Source: Sedimentisphaerales bacterium (GTDB lineage Bacteria; Planctomycetota; Phycisphaerae; Sedimentisphaerales; Anaerobacaceae). Taken from it: a DNA stretch of 64,000 nucleotides. Position numbers and translations under genes: made by a program. Positions 32,904 through 41,763 of this stretch are shown here, one piece after another. Under the pieces are notes generated by a model. It saw only the letters and a program-made list of their open reading frames with translations. It was not told the DNA's origin and did no database searches. Positions within the stretch are counted from its first letter, which is position 1; each line of letters starts with the position of its first letter. Location: assembly GCA_016930645.1 (NCBI GenBank), contig JAFGGH010000083.1, positions 1-64,000 of the forward strand, given 5' to 3'.

Positions 32904-33965
32904 TTGTTTAAGTCAAAGAGAGGTAAGTTCATATCTTATATCCTGCGTTTTGCGGTAGCAGGCGGCGCACTATATTTACTGTTTAGAAATCAAGACCCTG
33001 TAGAAACAGCCAAGCGGCTTATAGATATTAGCCCGCTGATTATATTTGCAGCTTTTTGCACCTGGCTGGCAAGCCAGGCAATATTTGTTTCAAGATGGCT
33101 TTTATTATTGCGCGTTCAATCGATAAAAATCAGCTATTGGGTAGCGTTCAGACTGCATCTTTTAGGTATTTTTTATAATATTTGCCTGCCAAGTGCCGTT
33201 GGTGGTGATTTTATTCGAGCTGGATACGTAACCACTCATACCGATAAGAAAATCGAGGCTGCCCTGAGTGTTTTTGTCGACCGGTTTGTCGGTGTAACAA
33301 GTATGATACTAATGGCTGGAATTTGCTATTTTTTTATACCAATAAAAGGGCAGGTACCGGCCACGTCAGAACAGGTTGAACAAAAACAGGATTTATTTAC
33401 TGTACTACAAAATTACTGGTGGCTTGGAGCGATAATTTTGGGGGTGATTATATTAGTTATTGCAGCCTTTTTAATTAACGCAAAATGGAGAAGATTGCTT
33501 TTTAAGGCATTATTCTTCTTATGGCATAAAGGTTTAATCATATTGAAAAGAATACACAGAGCGATGCTGATTTACGGAAATCATAAGATTGCATTTATTT
33601 TTGCATATTTTCTTTCTTTTGCCTGTCAGGGTATTTTTATAATCGGGATGTGGTTAGTTGGAAGGGATTTGGGCATAGATTGTCCCGCCAAATATTATTT
33701 TGTGTTCTTCCCGATAGCCTGGATGGTTGGTGTTATACCGATAAGTGTAGGTGGAATAGGTGTTTGGGAGGGAGTTTTGATATTTTTCTTCGTATCAGTT
33801 TCAGTGGGTCTGGATAAAGATATCATCACCACGAAAGCGAATGATTTGGCATTATTTCATCGTGCGTTGTGGCTTTTTGGTTCTTTACCGGGGATTGTTA
33901 TACATCTTTGCGGAGCTCATTTACCTAAAGACTTTTCTGTTGACTACAGCGAAGTTGAGAGTTAG
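32904..33965 (+). CDS. Flippase-like membrane protein (UPF0104/LPG synthase TM type)
   Basis: This polytopic inner-membrane protein has about eight helices and the lysylphosphatidylglycerol synthase transmembrane region, with 'GGDFIRAGYVTTHTDKKIEA' and 'ALSVFVDRFVGVTSMILMAG'. The C-terminal part has 'GVIPISVGGIGVWEGVLIFF'. The TTG at 32904 with AAGGA (32891-32895) is the likely start (353 residues); the frame extends to 32838 but lacks a ribosome binding site there. Members of this family flip or transport lipid-linked cargo or are of unknown role. It is divergent from hisI, and both promoters must lie in 100 nt. Confidence 0.85.
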   Translation: MFKSKRGKFISYILRFAVAGGALYLLFRNQDPVETAKRLIDISPLIIFAAFCTWLASQAIFVSRWLLLLRVQSIKISYWVAFRLHLLGIFYNICLPSAVGGDFIRAGYVTTHTDKKIEAALSVFVDRFVGVTSMILMAGICYFFIPIKGQVPATSEQVEQKQDLFTVLQNYWWLGAIILGVIILVIAAFLINAKWRRLLFKALFFLWHKGLIILKRIHRAMLIYGNHKIAFIFAYFLSFACQGIFIIGMWLVGRDLGIDCPAKYYFVFFPIAWMVGVIPISVGGIGVWEGVLIFFFVSVSVGLDKDIITTKANDLALFHRALWLFGSLPGIVIHLCGAHLPKDFSVDYSEVES

Positions 33966-34074
33966 TTTATGCAAATATAGTTAAGGCCTTAGGTTTATGC
34001 TTGTATAGCGTTTTTAGGCTGAAAAATGGCCTTTTTTGGAAGTTTTGTTGCAGCAAAGGATTGTTGTTAAAGAT

Positions 34075-34866
34075 ATGCGCCTGACAAGTGGTTTCAGAAG
34101 CTATTTTCTCCGCGGTTTAGCGGTATTATTGCCGACTATTCTGACCATCTGGATATTCGTTTGGGGCTTCAACTTCATCCAGGACAAGATCAGCAAACCC
34201 ATTAATAAAAGCATAGCATGGTTGGATGTACAGTTTGAAGATGGTAACTGGGAAGATGTAACTTATCGTGGCGAGAAAATCGAGCTTTGGACTGACGGCT
34301 GGCATTCTATAGCGGGATTTGTAATCGCTCTTATTGCGGTTTGCATTGTCGGAATGATTTTAGCAAGCGTGATTGGTCGCGGTCTTTGGCGATATATAGA
34401 AAAATTAATAATGAACCTTCCGTTTTTGAAGAGGGTATATCCTTACATTAAGCAGATTACGGATTTCGTACTGGTTCAGAATGCCCAGGAGTCTCTGTTT
34501 GTGCGTGTTGTTGCAATTCAGTATCCACGCAAGGGCATCTGGTCTCTCGGGCTGGTAACAGGCGAAGGTCTAACGGATGTAGCTGAATATATCAGAAGAG
34601 AATGTTTGACCGTTTTGATTCCGACATCGCCGACACCTTTTACGGGTTTTGTGATAATGATTCCCAAGAAAGACACAATCGAAATGAATATGACCATTGA
34701 AGAGGCTATGAGATTTATAATAAGCGCCGGCGTGATAATTCCATCAACAAATCTTGACAGGTATAAAAATATAAAATTGGCCGAATCTTCTGATACATCG
34801 GCAGATTTTGAAGACGACCCCGAAGAAGAGAACGAGCAGATAATAACAGAGCCGAGTGAACAATGA
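34075..34866 (+). CDS. DUF502 membrane protein
   Basis: This DUF502 protein of 263 residues from ATG 34075 has two N-terminal TM helices ('FLRGLAVLLPTILTIWIFVW' at about 9-28 and 'IAGFVIALIAVCIVGMILAS') and a conserved cytoplasmic domain with 'PFLKRVYPYIKQITDFVL' and 'VLIPTSPTPFTGFVIMIPKK'. The C-terminus is acidic (Glu/Asp-rich). The physiological role is unknown. The upstream frame (from a TTG at 34036) is possible but less family-like. It is followed by hpf, suggesting co-transcription. Confidence 0.82.
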   Translation: MRLTSGFRSYFLRGLAVLLPTILTIWIFVWGFNFIQDKISKPINKSIAWLDVQFEDGNWEDVTYRGEKIELWTDGWHSIAGFVIALIAVCIVGMILASVIGRGLWRYIEKLIMNLPFLKRVYPYIKQITDFVLVQNAQESLFVRVVAIQYPRKGIWSLGLVTGEGLTDVAEYIRRECLTVLIPTSPTPFTGFVIMIPKKDTIEMNMTIEEAMRFIISAGVIIPSTNLDRYKNIKLAESSDTSADFEDDPEEENEQIITEPSEQ

Positions 34867-34894
34867 TAATTTTTTGTTATTAAGGAGGCTGATT

Positions 34895-35206
34895 TTGCTT
34901 TTTACAATTACGGGAAAACATATTGAAATTACTGAGGCTCTTAGGGCCCACGCAGAAGAAAAGACTTCCAAACTGCCGAGGTTTTACAACAGCATCAATC
35001 AGGTGGAGGTGATTATCGATGGCGGCAACGGTGGTAATGTCAGTGTTGAGGTTATCGCCCGCGGTGAACACCGCAATGTTTTTGTGGTTACAAAAAAGGG
35101 TGAAGATGCTTATAGCTGCATCGACATGGCGGTGCATAAACTTGAGAGACAGCTTAGAAAGAAGAAAGGAAAGGAACGTAACAACAAACATATACCCAGC
35201 CAGTAA
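34895..35206 (+). CDS. hpf: Ribosome hibernation promoting factor (short form)
   Basis: The 103-residue Hpf/RaiA-type protein has 'FTITGKHIEITEALRAHAEE' at the N-terminus and 'AYSCIDMAVHKLERQLRKKK' at the C-terminus, the basic helix that touches the 30S subunit. The short form dimerises ribosomes with RMF or stalls 70S particles. The TTG at 34895, preceded by AAGGAGG (34882-34888), is the start; a longer frame from 34856 has no such support. It lies next to ptsN, as in many proteobacteria. Confidence 0.93.
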   Translation: MLFTITGKHIEITEALRAHAEEKTSKLPRFYNSINQVEVIIDGGNGGNVSVEVIARGEHRNVFVVTKKGEDAYSCIDMAVHKLERQLRKKKGKERNNKHIPSQ

Positions 35207-35281
35207 CAGTTATTTGTTTTGTTGTAAAGGATGTTTTAGTGCGTCAGGAGTGTTCTTACATTTTTTGTTGAGGAAATATGG

Positions 35282-35755
35282 ATGGAATTAGCTGATTTTG
35301 TTTGCTTTGAAGCGACTGTTGCGAAGCTTAAATCGACGGACCGTAATAAGGTTATCGGCGAGTTGGTGGCGTCACTGGATAATGCAGGCAAGTTAGGCAA
35401 AAATAATGTTGTAAAGATAACCCGTGCTATAATACGAAGGGAAAACGAAGCGAGCACGGGTCTCGGTAAAGGAGTAGCGATTCCTCATGTGAAACATCCG
35501 GTGGTTACTGAGCCTGTTGCCGCTGTTGGACTAAGCACTGAAGAGATAGATTTTAAGTCACTTGATGAGCAGCCGGTATATTCTGTGATACTTCTTATCA
35601 GCCCGACAGATGACCCTGAAAAGCATTTAAGGGCGATGGAGTGTATAGTCGGCCATCTACAGAAAGAACAATTCAGAAATTTTTTGCGTCAGGCAGATTC
35701 GTCTGAATACATAGAGGATTTGTTCAGGGAAACAGGCGAAAATCCTGCGCTGTAA
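35282..35755 (+). CDS. ptsN: PTS EIIA, PtsN/EIIA-Ntr type
   Basis: This 157-residue fructose/nitrogen-type EIIA has the phospho-acceptor H69 in 'STGLGKGVAIPHVKHPVV' and the family segment 'IDFKSLDEQPVYSVILLISP'. It accepts phosphate from HPr, and in nitrogen PTS systems its phosphorylation state regulates potassium uptake, rpoN-dependent genes and envelope metabolism. No sugar-specific IIB/IIC is in the window, so a regulatory role is likely. It has a neighbouring HPr and EI. Confidence 0.9.
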   Translation: MELADFVCFEATVAKLKSTDRNKVIGELVASLDNAGKLGKNNVVKITRAIIRRENEASTGLGKGVAIPHVKHPVVTEPVAAVGLSTEEIDFKSLDEQPVYSVILLISPTDDPEKHLRAMECIVGHLQKEQFRNFLRQADSSEYIEDLFRETGENPAL

Positions 35756-35804
35756 ATGATAACGGGTATGAGAGTTGTATGATTGCCGGCAAGGGAAGGT
35801 TGTT

Positions 35805-36146
35805 ATGCAGGCAGAGGAAGAGCAGTTGGGACAATGTGTTTATGAGAAAGAAGTAGAGATAAAAAATGCAGACGGGCTCCATATGCGTCCGGCGATGCAA
35901 TTTGTTGATATTGCAAGTAAGTTCGACTGCGATATAACCGTTAGTAACGGGCCGACAAGTGTTGACGGTAAAAGTATAATGCAAATGAGCATGTTAGCAG
36001 CTACAATCGGGACGAAACTGAGGATTTGCGCAGAAGGTGATGATGCGAAGGAGGCGATTGACGCTCTTACCGAGCTAATCGAGGTGAAGAAATTTGATGA
36101 GCCGGGACCGGATGAAAAAAACAGCAAAAGTGAGAGCAGTCATTAA
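35805..36146 (+). CDS. ptsH: HPr family phosphocarrier
   Basis: The 113 residues from ATG 35805 (GGAAGG upstream) have the phospho-histidine H26 in 'NADGLHMRPAMQF' and the regulatory serine S57 in 'SVDGKSIMQMSML'. It relays phosphate from EI to EIIA. S57 is the site of HPr kinase in organisms that have HprK; no canonical HprK lies beside it. The C-terminus is longer than usual by about 20 polar residues. The ATG of EI overlaps its stop (TAATG). Confidence 0.92.
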   Translation: MQAEEEQLGQCVYEKEVEIKNADGLHMRPAMQFVDIASKFDCDITVSNGPTSVDGKSIMQMSMLAATIGTKLRICAEGDDAKEAIDALTELIEVKKFDEPGPDEKNSKSESSH

Positions 36147-37885
36147 TGGAGATAAAAAAAGGCATAGCAGTTTCACATGGTATAAGCATCGCTAAATGTA
36201 TTGTTATCGATGCTGAAGATTACCGGATTCCGCAGCGGAAGATAAATCCTTCACAACGGATGATAGAAGTCCAGCGCAGTCGCAACGCCTTCAAAGGGGC
36301 AATCGATGAGCTTGCCCTGATGGAGAAACAGCAAAACAAGACCGGACAGCGCAACATAAAAGATATTTTCGCCGTTCACCTTCGTTTTCTTCGTGACAAG
36401 AGCCTGAGAAAGAGAATCTCGGATTTGATACAGGCTGAATCCGTAGCCGCTGAATACGCGGTTTCCACTATTTTACGTGAAATTGCCGCTCATTTTGCCA
36501 AGGTTCCCGACCCGTATATCAGTGAGCGAGCCGCTGATATACACGATATCGAAAGACGTTTGCTGCAGCAGCTTCTCGGCAGTAAACGTGAAGACCTGGA
36601 GCATCTTACTGAAGAAGTTACGGTTGTGGCCCGTGAGTTAAGTCCCACTCAGACAGCAGGCTTTAATAAAGAATTTATCAAGGGTCTGGCTTCGGATGCC
36701 GGCGGAAGGACAAGTCACGCGGCAATTGTTGCAAGGAGTCTGGGGATTCCGGCGGTGGTTGGTCTTGAGGATTTCAGCGAGTCTGTCAGCGGAGGAGAGA
36801 CGGTCATTATAGACGGTAACCGGGGAATAGTTATTTCCAATCCCGATGAAGAGACAATCAAGCAGTATGAAGGTTATTTACAGGAATTTTTAGAGCTTGA
36901 GGAGAAACTTGGAACTATACGTGAAAAGCCGGCTGTTACCCGGGACGGTGAGCGAATCAAGCTGTTTGGTAATATAGAGTTCCCGGATGAGGCTGAGATG
37001 ATTCTTGAAAAAGGCGGTGAGGGAATAGGGTTGTACAGAACCGAATTTCTGTATCTTGGCTCGGAAGTGGAGCCTTCTGAAGAGGACCATTACGAGGCAT
37101 ACGCAGAGACCGTCAGGGTGTTTAATGACAGACCGGTTATCATAAGGACAATGGACCTCGGTGCTGATAAATTTACCCAGCATAAAAGATTTGTCCGTGA
37201 GCCTAATCCATTTTTGGGATTACGCTCTATACGTTTTTGCCTGCGACATCTGACGCTGTTTAAGACTCAGCTCCGAGCGATTTTGCGGGCATCGGTTCTG
37301 GGACAGGTTAAAATAATGTTCCCGCTTATTACCAACATTCAGGAGCTGATGCAGACCAAGATGATACTGCACGATGTTATGGAAGACCTGGATGAAGAGA
37401 AAATACCGTACAACCGCGATATCGAGGTTGGAATTATGATAGAGACTCCGTCCGCTGCCCTTATGGCGGCTACCCTTGCAAGAGACGTGAATTTTTTCAG
37501 TATCGGCACCAACGACCTTACACAATATACGCTTGCGGTTGACAGAAGTAATGAGCTTGTCTCGCCTCTGTATTCATCAGTTGACCCTGCGGTGCTGCGG
37601 CTGATTCGTACCGTTATTCAGGATGCCCATAAATCTCAGATAGATTTGAGCGTCTGCGGAGAGGTCGCTTCGGAACCAGAACAGGTGATGCTTATGCTGG
37701 GGCTTGGTGTCAGGACTCTTTCGCTGGCGCCGCCTATGATTCCTGAGATTAAACAGATAATACGCTCGGTGACAATAGAAGATTGTAACAGTGTAGCCAG
37801 AAAAGTGCTTGGTATGAACTCTGAACGGCAGATATCCTCTTACCTGAGGGATGCCGCCAGAAAAGTAATGCCGGAGGCGTTTTAA
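36146..37885 (+). CDS. ptsI: PTS enzyme I
   Basis: This enzyme of 579 residues takes phosphate from PEP and hands it to HPr. It has the N-terminal HPr-binding helical domain, the phospho-histidine H191 in 'ASDAGGRTSHAAIVARSLGI', the PEP-binding barrel with 'GEGIGLYRTEFLYL', 'MFPLITNIQEL', 'GIMIETPSAALMA' and 'CGEVASEPEQVMLML'. The start overlaps the HPr stop by 1 nt. Length fits plain EI with no GAF domain, so it is PtsI rather than PtsP. Confidence 0.95.
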   Translation: MEIKKGIAVSHGISIAKCIVIDAEDYRIPQRKINPSQRMIEVQRSRNAFKGAIDELALMEKQQNKTGQRNIKDIFAVHLRFLRDKSLRKRISDLIQAESVAAEYAVSTILREIAAHFAKVPDPYISERAADIHDIERRLLQQLLGSKREDLEHLTEEVTVVARELSPTQTAGFNKEFIKGLASDAGGRTSHAAIVARSLGIPAVVGLEDFSESVSGGETVIIDGNRGIVISNPDEETIKQYEGYLQEFLELEEKLGTIREKPAVTRDGERIKLFGNIEFPDEAEMILEKGGEGIGLYRTEFLYLGSEVEPSEEDHYEAYAETVRVFNDRPVIIRTMDLGADKFTQHKRFVREPNPFLGLRSIRFCLRHLTLFKTQLRAILRASVLGQVKIMFPLITNIQELMQTKMILHDVMEDLDEEKIPYNRDIEVGIMIETPSAALMAATLARDVNFFSIGTNDLTQYTLAVDRSNELVSPLYSSVDPAVLRLIRTVIQDAHKSQIDLSVCGEVASEPEQVMLMLGLGVRTLSLAPPMIPEIKQIIRSVTIEDCNSVARKVLGMNSERQISSYLRDAARKVMPEAF

Positions 37886-37911
37886 TCGATAAACCGTTAA
37901 CTTAAGGAGAA

Positions 37912-38571
37912 ATGTTTATAGGCGATAGCGGCAGGATTATTACGATTGCCGTAAGGTTCCGGATATTCGGCGATATGCGTTTTCTGTCGCACAGCCAGAC
38001 GCTGAGATTTTTTCAGCGTGCCTGTGTTCGGGCAGATATGGAACTTTATTACAGTAGAGGGTTTAATCCCCGCCCGAAGCTGTCTCTGCCTTTGCCCAGA
38101 AACGTCGGCGTCGAGTCGGAAGACGAGCTGCTTTGTGTTAAGGTAAATGCAAACGGCGATGAGGCTGATTGCGAAGATATTTTGAAGAAGCTCAAAAGCC
38201 AAATGACGGATGGTGTCGAGCTTTTAAGTGCAGAGATATTAACCGACAACCGAGTATTTGGTAAGGGAGCTGTAGCTTACCGGATAGATATTAATCAGGA
38301 GAACGAGAAGGAGTTAGATGAGCGAATCAGGGATTTGCTGAATAAAGACAGCGTGAAAGTAAAAAGGCAAGCAAATACAAAGAGCAAAGGCAAAGAGGTT
38401 GAAATAAGAAGTTATTTGAAATCTTTAGAGCAAAAGGATAATAAAATAATAATTGATTGTATATTCGGGCCGGCAGGTACAATAAGAGTCGATGAGATTC
38501 TTGGTCTGCTTGGGCTTAAGATGGAACAATTGGCTGGGCCGGTTAAGCGTTTGAAAATAATTTGGCAGTAA
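37912..38571 (+). CDS. TIGR03936 family protein (DUF2344), radical-SAM associated
   Basis: The 219 residues match the small partner that usually accompanies a TIGR03960 radical SAM protein and RNase G/E. Motifs are 'RFRIFGDMRFLSHSQTLRFF' (about 15-34), 'YYSRGFNPRPKLSLPLP' and 'NVGVESEDELLCVKV'. Its function is not established; it may take part in RNA modification. The radical SAM partner is not present here and must be elsewhere or lost. It is followed by the RNase gene 91 nt later. A palindromic repeat lies between them. Confidence 0.87.
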   Translation: MFIGDSGRIITIAVRFRIFGDMRFLSHSQTLRFFQRACVRADMELYYSRGFNPRPKLSLPLPRNVGVESEDELLCVKVNANGDEADCEDILKKLKSQMTDGVELLSAEILTDNRVFGKGAVAYRIDINQENEKELDERIRDLLNKDSVKVKRQANTKSKGKEVEIRSYLKSLEQKDNKIIIDCIFGPAGTIRVDEILGLLGLKMEQLAGPVKRLKIIWQ

Positions 38572-38609
38572 GGAAAATCATATAGAGAATCCCACTTAGA
38601 CCCTTCGAA

Positions 38610-38624
38610 CCCGATAAATCGGGA
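38610..38624. repeat. Palindrome CCCGATAAATCGGGA
   Basis: The palindrome (arms CCCGAT and ATCGGG around AAA) occurs here in the DUF2344-RNase G/E gap. The same sequence recurs at 42721-42738 inside the lptC-like gene. It is likely a dispersed element. The surrounding sequence (CCCACTTAG ... GTGTGGGACTAAA) can form a wider hairpin. Confidence 0.7.
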
Positions 38625-38662
38625 CACAGGACAGGTGTGGGACTAAATATAAGGTGTAATAT

Positions 38663-40189
38663 ATGGCAAGAGAAATGCTTATAAACGTGGCTGAGAGCGA
38701 AGAATGCCGGATAGCGGTTGTTGAGAACGATATATTGGAGGAGCTTTACCTCCAGCGTACCAGTCTTGGCAGCCATGTGGGGAATATTTATAAGGGCAAG
38801 GTTGTTAATATTGAGTCGGGTATCCAGGCGGCGTTCATAGATTTCGGGATGGGCAGGAACGGCTTTCTTCACGTTAGTGACCTCCACCCCCGGTATTTTT
38901 CCGAATCAGACGGAGACGATACCGAAGCAATAGGCAAGAGGAAATCACTCAAGGAAAGAATGCCCATTCAAAAGTGTCTTAAAAAAGGCAATGAGCTTTT
39001 GGTGCAGGTTACCAAAGAAGGAATCAACACAAAAGGGCCGACACTGACAACGTATATTTCACTACCAGGCAAGTATCTTGTAATGATGCCGTGGATGCAC
39101 AAGCACGGAGTTTCACATAAAATAGAGAATGAAGAGGAGCGCCAGAGACTAAGGGTGATACTTGAAGAGAGCAACCCTCCCAAAGGACAGGGCTTTATCA
39201 TCCGTACAGCGGGGGAGGGCTGTAGCAAAAGGGATTTGCAGAACGACCTTCGCTATCTTAGAAGATTATGGGCGGCTATTCAGAAACGAATCAAAAACGA
39301 AAAGGCACCATGTGAGCTGTACCGCGAATCGGATTTGGTGATTCGCACATTGAGAGATACCTTCACGAGTAAAATTGAGAGAATTATCTGCGATTATGAA
39401 CCTATGACCCGTAAGATAAGAGAATTTCTAACGATAGCAACTCCGAGGCTCAGAAATCGCGTAGTATATTATGACAACAAGGTGCCGTTGTTTCACAAAT
39501 ACGGCATTGAGGAAGAGATAGCCAACGTCCAGTCTCGCACCGTACCTCTTAAAAGCGGCGGCTCTATAATTATCGAGCAGACTGAGGCTCTGGTGGCGAT
39601 AGATGTGAACAGCGGCAAGTTCCGCAAACAAAAAAGCGCCGAAGAGACGGCGTTTAAGACAAATCTCAAGGCAGCCGAGGAAATAGCAAGACAATTACGG
39701 CTTCGCGACCTTGGCGGATTGATTATTTGTGACTTTATCGATATGCGCAGCAACAAGCATCGAGTACAGGTGGAAAGGGTGTTCAGAGCAGCGGTCAAAC
39801 CAGACAGGGCGAGGACGAGGATTCTCAGAATAAGCAGATTCGGAATTGTAGAGATGACTCGCCAGAGGATGAGACCTTCCCTTCAGTCAAGCACGTATCT
39901 GGCTTGTCCTCAGTGCGGTGGAAGCGGTTTTGTGAAAAGTCATGAGTCGGTATCAATCGAGCTTATAAGAATGCTGAACCTTGCCGCGTCCAAGAAGAAT
40001 ATCAAAGTGATTGAGCTTTTTGTTTCGCCTGAAGTCGCGGACTACCTGCAAAATGAAAAACGAGCGTCGCTGGCTCAAATCGAGCAGATTAGAGAAGAGA
40101 AGGTTATCATTCATTCCGAGCCGAATTACGTAAGCGATAAACATAAATTTGTTTGTAAAAATGAACGTGGCACCGAAGTAAAACTTTAG
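38663..40189 (+). CDS. rng: Ribonuclease G/E family endoribonuclease
   Basis: This 508-residue protein processes rRNA and turns over mRNA. It has the S1-like domain ('HVGNIYKGKVVNIESGIQAA' and 'FIDFGMGRNGFLHVSDLHPR'), the catalytic acidic motifs 'EALVAIDVNSGKF' (about 311-323) and 'LIICDFIDM' and the zinc-link 'CPQCGGSG'. It lacks the long C-terminal scaffold of RNase E, so it is RNase G-like. Start ATG 38663 has GGTG upstream but no strong ribosome binding site. Confidence 0.95.
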   Translation: MAREMLINVAESEECRIAVVENDILEELYLQRTSLGSHVGNIYKGKVVNIESGIQAAFIDFGMGRNGFLHVSDLHPRYFSESDGDDTEAIGKRKSLKERMPIQKCLKKGNELLVQVTKEGINTKGPTLTTYISLPGKYLVMMPWMHKHGVSHKIENEEERQRLRVILEESNPPKGQGFIIRTAGEGCSKRDLQNDLRYLRRLWAAIQKRIKNEKAPCELYRESDLVIRTLRDTFTSKIERIICDYEPMTRKIREFLTIATPRLRNRVVYYDNKVPLFHKYGIEEEIANVQSRTVPLKSGGSIIIEQTEALVAIDVNSGKFRKQKSAEETAFKTNLKAAEEIARQLRLRDLGGLIICDFIDMRSNKHRVQVERVFRAAVKPDRARTRILRISRFGIVEMTRQRMRPSLQSSTYLACPQCGGSGFVKSHESVSIELIRMLNLAASKKNIKVIELFVSPEVADYLQNEKRASLAQIEQIREEKVIIHSEPNYVSDKHKFVCKNERGTEVKL

Positions 40190-40239
40190 GATGATGTCAT
40201 TCTATATAAAATGCCCAGTTATTCAGGAGCAACAGTAAG

Positions 40240-41217
40240 TTGAAATTTGACCTTGAATACGCCAAAGAAGTTATAAACACCGAAGCCGAGGCGGTTAAAG
40301 CTATGAAGTGTATGGTCGCCGGCCAATTCAGTAAAGCACTTGAGTTGCTTTATAACTGTAAAGGCTCGGTTATAGTGAGCGGTATAGGTAAAGCCGGAAT
40401 AATCGGTCAAAAGATAAGCGCTACACTGGCATCGACAGGCACGCCAAGCCATTTTCTTCATCCGGCTGAAGCGGTACACGGAGATTTGGGCAGAATCAGA
40501 GAAGGTGATATTATTATAGTGCTAAGTTACGGCGGAGAGACCGACGAAATAATCAGGCTGATAAACATCGTTAAACAAAGAGACATTAAGCTGATATCAA
40601 TAACCAGTGACGAAGGCTCGACCCTCGGTGAATACAGCGACGTGATTTTATGTATGGGCGAACAATCAGAGGCTTGTCCTTTGGGGGTGGCGCCGAGTGT
40701 TTCCACGACTTGTATGCTTGCGATAGGAGATGCGCTTGCGCTGACTTTAATGAAGGCGAAGAATTTCAGTGTTGAAGATTATGTTCGTTTCCATCCTGGC
40801 GGCTCGCTCGGCACAAAACTTATGACGGTGGAGCAGTCGATGATGTTCAGGCCCGGTGAGAAACTGGCGTTGGCTCGGATGTCGGATACGATTGAGCAGA
40901 TGCTCGAAGATACCAATGAGGTCAAACGTCACGGTGCGGTAATGATAGTGGATGAGGACGGCAAACTTGCAGGTATTATTACCGACGCCGATTTGAGGAG
41001 GCTCTTAACAATTAAAGGTGCTGAGGTGCTTAAGTTTAAAGCCGGTGACATTATGACCTCGAACTGCAAGAGAATAAAATCGAATGCCCTTGCCGCCGAA
41101 GCAACGGCGATATTTCATAAATACAGGATAGATGAATTGCCTGTTGTGGATGATGGAGACAAACCCTTAGGACTGATTGATGTACAGGATATCGTTATGC
41201 TTAAGGTGGTGGGTTGA
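40240..41217 (+). CDS. kdsD: D-arabinose 5-phosphate isomerase
   Basis: KdsD converts ribulose 5-phosphate to arabinose 5-phosphate, the first step of KDO synthesis for LPS. The 325 residues have a SIS domain ('GSVIVSGIGKAGIIGQKISA' and 'HFLHPAEAVHGDLG') and two CBS domains ('MIVDEDGKLAGIITDADLRR' and 'DELPVVDDGDKPLGLIDVQD'). A TTG start is used. The gene overlaps kdsC by 4 nt, so the two are co-translated. Confidence 0.95.
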   Translation: MKFDLEYAKEVINTEAEAVKAMKCMVAGQFSKALELLYNCKGSVIVSGIGKAGIIGQKISATLASTGTPSHFLHPAEAVHGDLGRIREGDIIIVLSYGGETDEIIRLINIVKQRDIKLISITSDEGSTLGEYSDVILCMGEQSEACPLGVAPSVSTTCMLAIGDALALTLMKAKNFSVEDYVRFHPGGSLGTKLMTVEQSMMFRPGEKLALARMSDTIEQMLEDTNEVKRHGAVMIVDEDGKLAGIITDADLRRLLTIKGAEVLKFKAGDIMTSNCKRIKSNALAAEATAIFHKYRIDELPVVDDGDKPLGLIDVQDIVMLKVVG

Positions 41218-41744
41218 TGAGCACGAAAAGGAAGCTCGAACTTAACGAGATAAAGATTTTAGTGCTGGACGTTGACGGTGTATTGACCGACGGCGGACTG
41301 TTCATGCACGATAACGGGACTGAAAGCAAGATTTTCAATACGCTGGACGGGCATGGTATCAGGATGTGGAAAAGGGTTGGATTGAAGGTTGCGTTTTTGA
41401 GCGGCAGGCCTTCAGAGCCGACAAGCCGGCGGGCTGAACAGCTTGATGTGGATTATTGCCTGACGGATTGTTATGATAAGTTACCTCGTTTGAAGGAAAT
41501 TTTAGAGCAGGAGAATTTGGCCGCTCACAATGCCGCGTATGTTGGAGATGATTTGCCGGATTTGCCGGTAATGAAATATGTCGGTTTTGCGGCGGCGGCG
41601 GCCAATGCCGTCGACGAAGTAAAAGAATATGCTGATTATGTAACCAGCCGCAGCGGCGGTGCCGGTGCTGTGCGCGAGGTGATAGAATATATACTTAAAG
41701 GCTGCGGCAAATGGGATGGTTTGATGGAAAGATATTTACTTTAG
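41214..41744 (+). CDS. kdsC: 3-deoxy-D-manno-octulosonate 8-phosphate phosphatase
   Basis: This HAD phosphatase has 176 residues with motif I 'VLDVDGVLTDGG' and motif III/IV 'VGDDLPDLPVMKYVG'. It removes phosphate from KDO-8-P to give KDO. The start ATG overlaps the kdsD stop (41214-41217). It is followed 19 nt later by the lptC-like gene, as in the kdsD-kdsC-lptC gene order of Gammaproteobacteria. Confidence 0.95.
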   Translation: MMSTKRKLELNEIKILVLDVDGVLTDGGLFMHDNGTESKIFNTLDGHGIRMWKRVGLKVAFLSGRPSEPTSRRAEQLDVDYCLTDCYDKLPRLKEILEQENLAAHNAAYVGDDLPDLPVMKYVGFAAAAANAVDEVKEYADYVTSRSGGAGAVREVIEYILKGCGKWDGLMERYLL

Positions 41745-41763
41745 GTAAGTAACCGGAGTTATT

